A stretch of DNA of 64,000 bases from Adiantum capillus-veneris (Eukaryota > Streptophyta > Polypodiopsida > Polypodiales > Pteridaceae): the NCBI GenBank assembly GCA_014529385.2, contig CM043970.1, forward strand, positions 41,969,279-42,033,278, written 5' to 3'. Under the pieces are notes generated by a model. It was given only the letters and a program-made list of their open reading frames with translations, searched no databases and was not told the DNA's origin. Below, in pieces: positions 54,698-64,000 of this stretch (the stretch's first letter is position 1; each line of letters starts with the position of its first letter). Both the position numbers and the translations under genes were made by a program.

Positions 54698-57600
54698 GTT
54701 TGAAGGTCCACCACCTGCCCAAGCTAGCTCTATTGAAAGAAGCTATCTCTATTATTTGAAGGTCAATGTGTGAATGGAGTGTAACTACTATGTTTAGTAC
54801 CATGGATGGTTTGGGTAATAGACCATCACATGTCTAATCTACTAGCCATTGTTTTATGTAGGTTTTAGCCCTATGTGGTTTGAAGGTCAACCACTTGTCC
54901 AAGCTCGCTCTATTTAGTAGTCCTATCTCTACTCTGATAGCGTGGATGGTTTCGCTTAGAGGTCCAACACATGTCCAGCCTACTATCCATTGTGTTATGG
55001 AGGTTTTAGCTCAAGGCGGTTTGAAGGTCCACCACCTATCCAAGCTAGATCTACTGAATGAAGCTATCTCTATTGTTTGAAGCTCAATTTGTGCATGGAG
55101 TGTAGCTACTATGTTTACTACCATGGATGGTTTGGGGTAGAGATCCACCACTTGTCCAACCTACTATCCATTGTGTTATGGAGGTTTAAGTCCAAGGTGG
55201 TTTGAAGGTCCACCACTTGTTCACGCTAGCTCTATTGAAAAAAACTATCTCTATTGTTTGAAGGTCAATTTGTGAATGAAGTGTAGCTACTATGTTTACT
55301 GCCATGGATGGTTTTGCGCAGAGGTACACTACTGTCCTACTTTCCATTGTGTTCTACAGGTTTTAGCCCAGGTTGGTTTGAAGGTGCACCACCTACCCAA
55401 GCTAGATCTATTGAACAAAGCTATCTCTATTGTTTCAAAGTTAGTGTGTGAGTGGAGTGTAGCTACTTTGTTTACTACCACGGATGGTTTGACGCAAAGG
55501 TCCACCACTTGTCCAACCTACTATCCATTGTGTTATGAAGGTTTTAGCCCAAGGTTGTTTGAAGGTCCACCACTTGTCCAAGCTAGCTTCTTTGAAAGAA
55601 GCTATCTCTGTTGTTTGAAAGTCAATGTGTGAATGGAGTGTAGCTACTTTCTTTACTACCATGGATGGTTTGGGATAGAGGTTCACCGCTTGTCCAACCT
55701 ACTATCTATTGTGTTATGCAGGTTTTAGTCCAAGGTTGTTTGAAGGTGTACCACCTATCCAAGCTAGCTCTATTGAATAGTTCTATCCCTAGTCTCATCA
55801 CATGGTTTGGGGAGAGGTCCACCACTTGTCCAACCTACTATCCATTGTATTATGGAGGTTTTAGCCCAAGGTTGTTTGAAGGTCCACCACTTGTTCAAGG
55901 TAGCTCCATTGAAATAAGTTATCTCTACTATTGAAGGCTGATGTGTGAATGGAATGTAGCTACTTTTCTTACTAACTAGGGATGGTTTGGGGAAGAGGTC
56001 CACCACTTGTCCAACCTACTATCCATTGTGTCATGGAGGCTTTAGCACAAGGTGGTTTCAGGCTAGCTCTATTGAAAGTAGCTATCTCTATTATTTGAAG
56101 CTCAATGTGTGAATGGAGTGTAACTAGTATGTTTATTACCATGGATAGTATGGGATAGAGGTGCAACACTTGTACAACCTACTATCCATTGTGTTTTAAC
56201 CCAGGGTTGTGTGAAGGTGGCCCACCTGTTCAAGCTATATCTATTTTTTCAAGGTCAACGTGTGGAGTGAAAATACTATCTCTATTACCATGGATGGTTT
56301 GGGACATAGGTCCACCACTTGTCCAACCTACTATCCCTTGTGTTATGGTGGGTTTAGCCCAAGGTGGTTTGAAGGTCCACCACATGTCCAAGCTTGCACT
56401 ATTCAATAGTCTATCTCTATTGTTTGAAGGTCAATCTTTGAATGGAGTGTAACTACTATGTTTACTACCATGGCTGGTCTGGGGCAGAGGTCCACCACTT
56501 GTCCAACCTACTATCCCTTGTTTTATAAATTTTTTAGCCCAAGGTGGTTTGAAAGTCCACCACCTGTCCAAGCTAGCCCTATTGAAAGAAGCTATCTCTA
56601 TTGTTTGAAGGTTAATGTGTGAATGGAGTGTATCTACTATGTGTACTACCATGGATGGTTTAGGGCAGAGATCCTCCGCTTGTCCAACCTACTGTCCATT
56701 ATGTTATGGAGGATTCAGCCTTAGGTGGTTTGAAGGTCAATGTTTGAATGGAGTGTAACTACTATGTTTACTACCATGGATGGTTTGGGACATAGGTCCA
56801 CAACTTTTCCAACCTACTAACCATTTTTTATGAAGGTTTTAGCCCAAGGTGGTTTCAAGGTCGACCACCTGTCCAAGCTCGCTCTATTGAATAGTCCTAT
56901 CTCTAGTCAGATCCTGTTGATGGTTTGGGATAGATGTCCAACACTTTTCCAACCTACTATCCATTGTGTTATTAAGGTTTTAGCAGAAGGTGGTTTGAAG
57001 GTTCACCACTTGTCCAAGTTTGATCTATTGAAAGAAGCTATCTCTATTGTTTGAAGGTCAATGTGTGAATGGAGTGTCTACTATGTTTACTATCAGGGAT
57101 GGCTTGGGGTAGAGTTCCACCACTTCTCCAACCTAATAACCATTGTGTTATGTAGGTTTTAGCCCAAGGTTGTTTGAAGGTCCACCACCTGTACAAGCTA
57201 GCTCTTTTTAAAGAAGCTATCTCTATTGTTTGAAGATCAATGTGTGCATGGAGTGTAACTACTATATTTATTACCATCGATGGTTTGGGGCATAGGTCCA
57301 TCACTTGTCCATCCTACTAACCATTGTGTTATGGAGGTTTTAGCACAAGGTGGTTTGAAGGTCCACCACCTATCCAACCTATATCTATTGAATAGTCCTA
57401 TCTCTACTCTGATAGCGTGGATGGTTTGGGGTAGAGGTCCAACACTCGTCCAACCCACTATCCATTGTGTTATCGAGGGTTTAGAACAAGGTGGTTTGAA
57501 GGTCCATCACCTGTCAAACCTAGATCTACTGAAAGAATCTATCTCTATTGTTTGAAGGTCTATTTGCGAATGGAGTGTAGGTACTATGCTTAATACCATG

Positions 57601-60187
57601 GATGGTTTGGGGTAGAGGTTCACCACTTGTCCAACCTGCTTACCATTGTGTTATGAAGGTTTGAGACCAAGGTTGTTTGAAGGTCCACCATCTGGCCAAA
57701 CTAGGTCTATTGAAAGAAGATATCTCTATTGTTTCAAGGTCAATGTGTGAATAAAGTGTAGCTACTATGTTTACTATCATGTATGGTTTGGAGTAGAGGT
57801 CCACCCCTTGTCCAACCTACTATCCTTTGTGTTATGGAGGTTTTAGCCCATGGTGGTTTGAAGGTCCACCACCTATCCAAGAAATATCTATTGAATATTC
57901 CTATATGTACTCTGATAGCGTAAGTGGTTTGGGGTAGAGTTCCAACACTGCTCCAACCCACTTTCTATTGTGTTATCGAGGGTTTAGAACAAGGTGGTTT
58001 GAAGGTCCACCACCTGTCAAAGCTACATCTACTAAAAGAATCTATCTCTATTCTTTTAAGGTCAATTTGTGAATCGAGTGTAGTTACTTTGTTTAATACC
58101 ATGGATGGTTTGGGGTAGAAGTTCACCACTTGTCCAACCTACTTACCATTGTGTTACAAAGGTTTTAGCCCAAGGTTGTTTGAAGGTCCACCATCTCACC
58201 GAGGGACAGAGGTCCATCACTTGTCCAACCTACTAACCATTGTCTTATGGAGGTTTTATCCCAAGGTGGTTTGAAGGTCTACCACGTGTACAAGCTCCCT
58301 CTTTTTCAAGATGCTATCTCTATTGTTTGAAGCTCAATGTGTGCATGGACTGTAGCTACAATTTTTACTACCATGGATGGGTTGGGGCATAGGTCCATCA
58401 CTTGTCCAATCTACTAACTATTGTGTTATGGAGGTTTTAGCCCAAGGTGGTTTGAAGGTCCACCACCTATCCAAGCTATCTCTATTGAATATTCCTATCT
58501 CTACTTTGATAGCATGGATGGTTTGGGGTAGAGGTCCAAAATTGGTCCAACCCACTATCCATTGTGTTATCGAGGGTTCATAACAAGGTAGTTTGAAGGT
58601 CCACCACCTGTCAAAGCTAGATATGGTGAAAGAATCTACCTCTATTGTTTGAAGGTCAATTTGTGAATGGAGTGTAGCTAGTTTGTTTAATACCATGGAT
58701 AGTTTCGGGTAGAGGTTCACCACTTGTCCAACCTACTTACCATTGTGCTACAGAGGTTTTAGCCCGAGGTTGTTTGAAGGTCCACCATCTGGCCAAGATA
58801 GCTCTATTGAAAGAAGTTATCTCTATTGTTTGAAGGTCAATGTGTGAATGAAGTGTAGCTACTATGTTTACTACCATGGATGGTTTGGAGTAGAGGTTCA
58901 CCACTTGTCCAAGCTACTATCCATTCTGTTATGGAGGTTTTAGCCCTAGGTCGTTTGAAGGTCAATCTGTGAATGGAGTATAACTACTATGTTTACTACC
59001 ATGGCTGGTTTGGGACAGAGGTCCACAACTTGTCCAACCCACTAACCATTATTTTATGGAGGTTTGAGCCCAAGGTGGTTTGAAGGTCCACCACCTGTCC
59101 AAGCTATATCTATTGAATAGTTCTATCTGTAGTCTGATCATGTTGATGGTTTGGGGTAGAGGTACAATAATTTTCCAACCTACTATCCATTGTGTTATTG
59201 AGGTTTTAGCCCAAGGTGGTTTGGGATAGAGGTACAAAAATTTTCCAACCTATTATCCATTGTGTTATTGAGGTTTTAGCCCAAGGTGGTTTGAAGGTTC
59301 ACCACCTGTCCAAGTTTGATCTATCTCTCACCAGGGATGGTTTGGGAAAAAGGTCCACCACTTCTCCAACCTACCAACCATTGTGTTATGCAAGTTTTAG
59401 CCCAAGGTTGTTTGAAGGTTCACCACCTCTACAAGATAACTCTTTTAAAGAAGCTATCTCTATTGTTTGAAGATCAATGTGTGCATGGAGTATAGCTACT
59501 ATGCTTCCTACCATGGATAGTTTGGGACAGGTTTATCACTTGTCCAACATACTAATCATTGTGTTATGGAGGTTTTAGCCCAAGGCTGTTTGAAAGTCCA
59601 CCACCTATCCAAGATATCTCTATTGAATAGTCTTATCTCTACTCTGATAGCGTGGATGGTTTGGGGTAGAGTTCCAACACTGGGCCAACCCACTATCCAT
59701 TGTGTTATCGAGGGTTTAGAACAAGGTGGTTTGAAGGTCCACCACCTCTCAAAGCTAGATCTACTAAAAGAAGCTATCTCTATTGTTTGAAGGTCTATTT
59801 GTGAATGGAGTGTAGATACTATGTTTAATACCATGTATGGTTTGGGGTAGAGGTTAACCACTTGTGCAACATATTTACCATTGTGTTACGAAGGTTTTAG
59901 CCCAAAGATCTTTGAAGGTCCACCATCTAGCCAAGCTATCTCTATTGAAAGAAGCTATCTCCATTGTTTGAAGGTCAATGTGTGGATGAAGTGTAGCTAC
60001 TATGTTTACTACCATGTATGGTTTGGAGTAGAGGTCCACCACTTGTCCAACCTACTAACCATTGTGTTATGGAGGTTTTAGCCCAAGGTGTTTTGAAGGT
60101 CCACCATCTGTACAAGCTAGCTCTTTTTAAAGAATCTATCTCTATTGTTTGAAGATCAATGTGTGCATGGAGTGTAGATACTATGTT
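54698..60187 (+). repeat. 181-bp satellite array, right block, with higher-order repeats
   Basis: Same family and orientation as the left block. A shorter 141-base unit type, recognised by ATTGAATAGTCCTATCTCTA plus CTCTGATAGCGTGG in place of the GTCAATGTGTGAATGG part, alternates with 181-base units. TGGTTTGG markers at 57281, 57422, 57603, 57784, 57925 and 58106 give spacings 141, 181, 181, 141, 181. The pattern 141-181-181 recurs from 58378. A ~72-base partial unit is directly repeated at 59147-59290. The last recognisable unit breaks off at about 60187. Confidence 0.92.
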
Positions 60188-60778
60188 TACCATTAGGAGA
60201 AAGTTGGACTCACTTTTGGGCCTTTCAGTTCTAGAAAGAGAGTGGCGCTCGACCAATGAGGAAGAGGCTAGCGTTACATTGAAAATTGACATTTTGGAGT
60301 CAAGCTCTTTCAAAGAAAGGGAGGAAATATTATTTTTGTTCATCAAATTGCACAATTTCACACTTTCAAGGCATAAATGCCATAAGTCATACTAACTTTG
60401 TACCGAGGAATTTCAGAACTTTCATTGAAGACTCTATCTAGTATCTTTGTTCCCGCCTTAATATGACTTTGAGTAGCTCTACTTCCCTCTCAAAACTTAT
60501 TTATTTTTTCATATTTGCGCTAACCTTTCTGTGTATTCTAGTGCACACCATGACTACTTCTCGAAGGCCTAGCACTACCATTGACTCTGTTAGCATTTTT
60601 AAAGTTATACTACAGACGATCAAGCATGGATACCATCTCGAATAACTATCGAAAGATGGGTTCTACTGCAAACTAGGAGGAGGAAGAGGAGGCAACGCAA
60701 TGATTTTGTGGAGGCTTTCAAGGGACAAGTTACAGAGTTTTAAAGTGTGTGCACAAAGCAAGCAGGTGAAAGAGGTCC
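60188..60778. other. Unique-looking sequence right of the satellite
   Basis: It begins sharply after TTTACCATTAGGAGAAAG. Frames of 60-78 codons occur but none has a known domain. No repeat of the satellite is seen beyond this point. Confidence 0.4.
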
Positions 60779-61012
60779 TCATACAACATGCTTTCCAGCA
60801 TGCAGACTTAAGGTTGCAAACGTCTCCTCCAAGTTTTCCAAGGCATCGACCCAACTGTAATTTATTTTGAGCATCTCGCTAAGTGCATGATTATATTCGA
60901 AGGTTAAGTGGTGGATATCATCTTTGGTATGTTTCAGATATTTATCCATCAAATAGGACAGACTGGCAACCAGTTGAGAGCATAGTTGAGATTTTTTATG
61001 CTTTCCATGCAT
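60779..61012 (-). CDS. Short unidentified ORF, helical
   Basis: A minus-strand frame reads SQLVASLSYLMDKYLKHTKD, LTFEYNHALSEMLKINYSWV and ALENLEETFATLSLHAGKHV before its stop. The composition (amphipathic helices, no low complexity) looks protein-like, but the frame is short and overlaps the plus-strand ORF at 60883-61593, so at most one of the two is likely real. Function is unknown. Confidence 0.25.
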   Translation of the reverse strand: MHGKHKKSQLCSQLVASLSYLMDKYLKHTKDDIHHLTFEYNHALSEMLKINYSWVDALENLEETFATLSLHAGKHVV

Positions 61013-61593
61013 TTATTGGTGAGAAAATGTACCGAGGAAGACAACACAAGGAACTTGCAGATAATGGAATTTTCTTTTATGATATTTCATATGTGGAACC
61101 GAGAACTTCCATTGGTTGGGGTCGTGTAGCTCCTTTGTCACTTCCATCCTTTGACAGCAAGGATTGGTCCTTGCCAGCTTCGCAAACTAGTGAAAGCTTT
61201 AGGAATAAGTTGTTTCTGGATATACAAAAGTCGCTCAAGTATTCAATTGCCACAAAAATAGTTCGGCTCGCACTATTTATGCCTCTTGAAGTGTTTGTAG
61301 ATTTTTTCTTCCTCGATGAGAAAATAAGAACTACCGCAACAATGTTCATTTGCAAGTTTGAGAGTTGTTTGGACTTTTTAGATGATAATTGGGATAGGAA
61401 ACAATCACAGAACAAAATCTGTATTTTGCAAAAGAAGTCCATAATTTGCAAGTTCATTATAAGCTCTCAAAATTTCTTAGTGTCGTTTTACTATATTAGA
61501 TATCATCTTCTTAGTGGGCAGCTTATTCCACTCGACCAAGTTATAGAGAATAGCCTCGAGAACAAACCTTTATCAATGGAGCTCTACTTTTGA
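60883..61593 (+). CDS. Unidentified 236-codon ORF
   Basis: One of the longest frames in this part of the window without a mobile-element domain. It starts at an ATG inside AT-rich sequence and reads YHLWYVSDIYPSNRTDWQPV, NGIFFYDISYVEPRTSIGWG, SLKYSIATKIVRLALFMPLE and QLIPLDQVIENSLENKPLS. No signal peptide or clear domain is seen. A continuing readable stretch after the stop (METMSSTTLALLRVDLTCEE, in another frame) hints at a larger broken or spliced gene. Neighbours give no functional clue. Confidence 0.35.
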   Translation: MHDYIRRLSGGYHLWYVSDIYPSNRTDWQPVESIVEIFYAFHAFIGEKMYRGRQHKELADNGIFFYDISYVEPRTSIGWGRVAPLSLPSFDSKDWSLPASQTSESFRNKLFLDIQKSLKYSIATKIVRLALFMPLEVFVDFFFLDEKIRTTATMFICKFESCLDFLDDNWDRKQSQNKICILQKKSIICKFIISSQNFLVSFYYIRYHLLSGQLIPLDQVIENSLENKPLSMELYF

Positions 61594-62290
61594 GACAGCC
61601 TACTTACTGTGATGGAGACAATGTCAAGCACAACTCTTGCACTGCTCAGGGTAGATCTTACATGTGAAGAACTTCCACTTTTGTGGGAATTGTATGCATT
61701 TAGTCTCAACAATAGAAAGGTGCTTACTAAATCGATGAATTTTGATTTTCTTTAATACATTAAGACAAAATCTAGCTTTTTCTTTTTTCAGATTTCAAGA
61801 CGCAAGGAGAAAACAACATTGTGCAAGGAGTCACTAACAAATACACTTCACTTAATTGCTTCCACCAGAAGCTAGGTCACATACCTTGTGCACGCAAAGA
61901 GCATTGATGCCATGCAAACCATGATGTACTCTTCAAAATGACTAATGCAAAGACATTTTGTGGCGGTGAAACAACGTTTCAAAAATGTACATTTTCATTG
62001 TCTCAAAACTTTACATATTGTGTTGTTTCTATCAAGATTTATACAAGTAAATTTCTCCCTTTCCCTGCTATTGTCCTCTCCCCCGGTTTGTGTCACTCGT
62101 CCCCTGTCCTCTCCCCCGGTTTCTACCACTCGTCCCTTGCCCTCTTCTCCAGTTGCTCCCCTGCCCTCTGCTCCGGTTTGCTGCTACTTCTGCCTCTGGG
62201 GACGCTGGTCTCGGGCACCCTTTCGCATCGCTCGAAATCATGGGCCTCTTCCATGGCTTCCCATGCATCTTGAACCTATGAATCTTCCCT
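61594..62290. other. No supported gene; small C-rich repeat
   Basis: AT-rich at first. At about 62063-62165 a ~33-base unit (CTCTCCCCCGGTTT...CACTCGTCCC) is repeated two to three times with decay. Overlapping frames on both strands follow the repeat and are not supported. Confidence 0.45.
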
Positions 62291-62629
62291 CTATTCTTGC
62301 TCTTGCCGTCGACGTGTAGCCCATTCCTCTACTTCTACAGCGTCCGCATAATATTGATTTATTGCTTCTTGCATATTTCGAACTTCTTCTTGATTCTGAT
62401 TGTGGCGTTGCATCATTTCGTTAACGTGAGCCTCTTCAAACTCCTCAGCTCTCACCGCTTCCTCTCTTGTGCGTCTGTTTACCGAGATTATAATATGCTG
62501 GATGGCCCCCATTACAGAAAAATGTCTCACATTGTTGGGGGTGTAGTTATGTAATTGAAGTTCTTGTAGAAGTGTGATACAAACATTTGTTGCTTCATAC
62601 AAACGTTGAAGCAAACAATGAAAGAGCAC
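62291..62629 (-). CDS. Unidentified ORF with charged coiled-coil tail
   Basis: 112 codons on the minus strand: an N-terminal LLQRLYEATNVCITLLQELQ segment and a highly charged helix (TREEAVRAEEFEEAHVNEMM, QEEVRNMQEAINQYYADAVE). It may be the C-terminal part of a transposon-encoded or spliced protein. No family is recognised and no intact upstream frame is seen. Confidence 0.3.
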   Translation of the reverse strand: MLFHCLLQRLYEATNVCITLLQELQLHNYTPNNVRHFSVMGAIQHIIISVNRRTREEAVRAEEFEEAHVNEMMQRHNQNQEEVRNMQEAINQYYADAVEVEEWATRRRQEQE

Positions 62630-63290
62630 GATTACTTACGTTCGGTACATCCATAATTACTGAGGAGCAACAAGGCATTCAAATAGGTTCGCCAGCCACA
62701 ACTATAGTCATCAGTCTGCGTGGGCACAATTACCCATTCGTGCCGGATGGTATTTCCTAGATCATGTTCTAAAAAAACATGCTTTACACAGCATTACAAG
62801 TTTTTTCATGGCACTACATACATAACCACTTGAGTCAGCAACACATTACAAAGAGACACTGCTTCCAAATATACCCAAATAGGCCTTACGTCTTTACACG
62901 ACCGTGAAATGCCTTGCTTTGCCCAAAGTTTGCATAGTACACAATCTTAGCTTCCATGTCAAATAACATCAGACTCCAATGATCACTACAAAGACACCAT
63001 CAAAGATGAGGAGAAAGATTCTAAATGCAACATGGTTTTTACAAGGCAAGAAAAACTCGCGATTGATTGTATGCAGTGACCAAAAAGAGCGCTAGATCAA
63101 AGTTGACTCTGCTAAAATAGTTCATCAAACTCAAAAAGAAAACTCAGTTGTTCTGCAGCAAAGGCGATATCAGTGGATCTATTACGTATACTTTGTCTTG
63201 AACCTCAGGGGGCAGAAGCGAGACAGCGTGCCTAACATGAATCACTGGCAGAGATTAGACTTGAGGTATTTCAGCGGGCTGTCACTGCCA
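62630..63290. other. AT-rich region, nothing recognised
   Basis: No credible coding frame, LTR border or tandem repeat was noticed. Confidence 0.45.
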
Positions 63291-63296
63291 CAAACC

Positions 63297-63527
63297 CATG
63301 AGTCAATACCGAGCGAGTGGGGCAGCTATCGAATTCCATCCGCTCCATCTGCCACTGACTCGCTTGGTATTGACCCATGTCTTAACGGTAGTGAGCCATT
63401 TAATGAATCAAGCGTGACTTATAAAGAAAAACTTGACGAGACTGCCGCGAAGACATGGGTCAATACCGAGTGAGTAGTACCACTATCCAATTCCATAAGC
63501 CATTGTCTCACTTGGTATTGACCCATG
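63297..63527. repeat. Two tandem copies of a hairpin-forming repeat
   Basis: Arms CATGRGTCAATACCGAGYGA and their reverse complements occur twice: 63297-63318 with 63358-63379, and 63454-63475 with 63507-63527. Each pair encloses a 31-39-base loop containing GGCAGCTATCGAATTCCAT or its diverged form. The sequence following each hairpin (CTTAACGGTAGTGAGCCATT / CTTAGTAGAGACCCATT, then AATGAA(T/C)CAA(G/C)CGTGACTT) is also duplicated. The period is about 155 bases. The frame 63198-63473 runs through it and is not supported. Confidence 0.8.
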
Positions 63528-63606
63528 TCTTAGTAGAGACCCATTTAATGAACCAACCGTGACTTTTAAAGAGCATGAGAATTACCTCAAAGCAACATTT
63601 ACGACC

Positions 63607-64000
63607 TCATTCGTTGCGTTGGAGTTGGTGAAATTTGCGCATGCACAGGAAGTCTTGTTGACCAAGATTGAAAATGCAGGCCTCCTCTGACCTTCCAAGC
63701 AGCAATATCTGTGCATGCAGAGGCGCTGCTCTGAGAAGAACTCTCAACTCCTCTATTTTCTCTTCGTTGATTTGCTCTAAAATAATTGACTCATCTGATA
63801 CGTTGGATGGCCCTTGTGATGCAGAGCCTTGTCCTTGCCTTTCTTGAGCTAGCTCCCTGGATGCCTCACGCTCCTCCCTAATAATTGTAGGGTCCTCCCT
63901 AACAGGCACAGGCTCCGGATCATTTTTCTTCAATATTGGTTTCTCCATAAATGCCTCAGGGTCCACCCTGGCCTGCTCTTGCCCCTCATCAGCCCTTACT
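63607..64000 (-). CDS. Unidentified charged ORF, open at the window edge
   Basis: The minus-strand frame is still open at 64000 (reading RADEGQEQARVDPEAFMEKP) and ends at 63607. It has an acidic, low-complexity N-terminal part (EREASRELAQERQGQGSASQ) and a more ordered tail (EELRVLLRAAPLHAQILLLG). It could be part of a retroelement gag-like or host protein. No domain is recognised and the start lies outside the window. Confidence 0.35.
   Translation of the reverse strand, partial: VRADEGQEQARVDPEAFMEKPILKKNDPEPVPVREDPTIIREEREASRELAQERQGQGSASQGPSNVSDESIILEQINEEKIEELRVLLRAAPLHAQILLLGRSEEACIFNLGQQDFLCMRKFHQLQRNE

Noticed and set aside
44500-60100. Dozens of 60-120-codon frames reading MVWDxGPPLVQPT... 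or MVxLxPKPSMVVNIV... on both strands
   Set aside because: They are translations of the 181-bp satellite. Their similarity to each other follows from the DNA repeat, and they break wherever a unit changes length.
44368-60187. CRISPR-like regularly spaced repeats
   Set aside because: Units are contiguous ~181-bp monomers without unique spacers, in a plant nuclear context.

Overview
The window looks like repeat-dominated nuclear DNA of a land plant with a large genome. The evidence is plant-type Ty1/copia and Tat-lineage Ty3/gypsy retrotransposons, a plant L1-type LINE with a zf-RVT tail, CACTA (En/Spm) TNP2 transposases, initiator-Met-tRNA primer sites, and a long AT-rich satellite. A fern, lycophyte or gymnosperm would fit, but that is a guess. 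No clearly intact host gene was found.

Layout. 1-4.9 kb: a 3' LTR with adjoining unidentified coding sequence, abutting a 3'-truncated copia element (copia-1, minus strand). 4.9-7.05 kb: microsatellites, then an ~0.85 kb tandem duplication carrying a CACTA terminus. 7.05-8.46 kb: a possible spliced gene remnant. 8,463-17,180: a complete Tat-type gypsy element (minus strand) with two ~1.15 kb LTRs and a 4-bp target duplication. Its gag-pol frame is interrupted only by three in-frame TAG codons. 17.2-19.5 kb: debris of other LTR elements and a CACTA-like end. 19,777-21,481: a small non-autonomous LTR element (plus strand). 21.5-22.4 kb: a minus-strand TNP2 fragment. 22,426-36,065: a plus-strand CACTA element that holds a ~265-bp tandem array and a decayed TNP2 gene. 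A 7.03 kb LINE (27,744-34,774, minus strand) has inserted into that gene with a 14-bp target duplication that lies in the transposase frame. 36.1-40.3 kb: the 3' LTR and a long broken ORF of a retroelement with no reverse transcriptase. 40.5-44.3 kb: CT-rich minisatellites, unidentified coding remnants and a HAD/NIF-phosphatase-like ORF. 44.37-60.19 kb: a 181-bp satellite with higher-order structure, split by a complete copia element (copia-2, 49,230-54,697, target duplication GTTTG). 60.2-64 kb: unidentified ORFs, paired hairpins, and an ORF running off the right edge.

How the parts relate. These are layers of nested insertion, not a pathway. The relative order is partly readable: LINE after CACTA, copia-2 after the satellite, and the gypsy element into older LTR debris. 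The least expected signal is a set of leader sequences shared, in the same order, by the gypsy element and copia-2, which belong to different superfamilies. A third, diverged copy lies beside the gypsy insertion.
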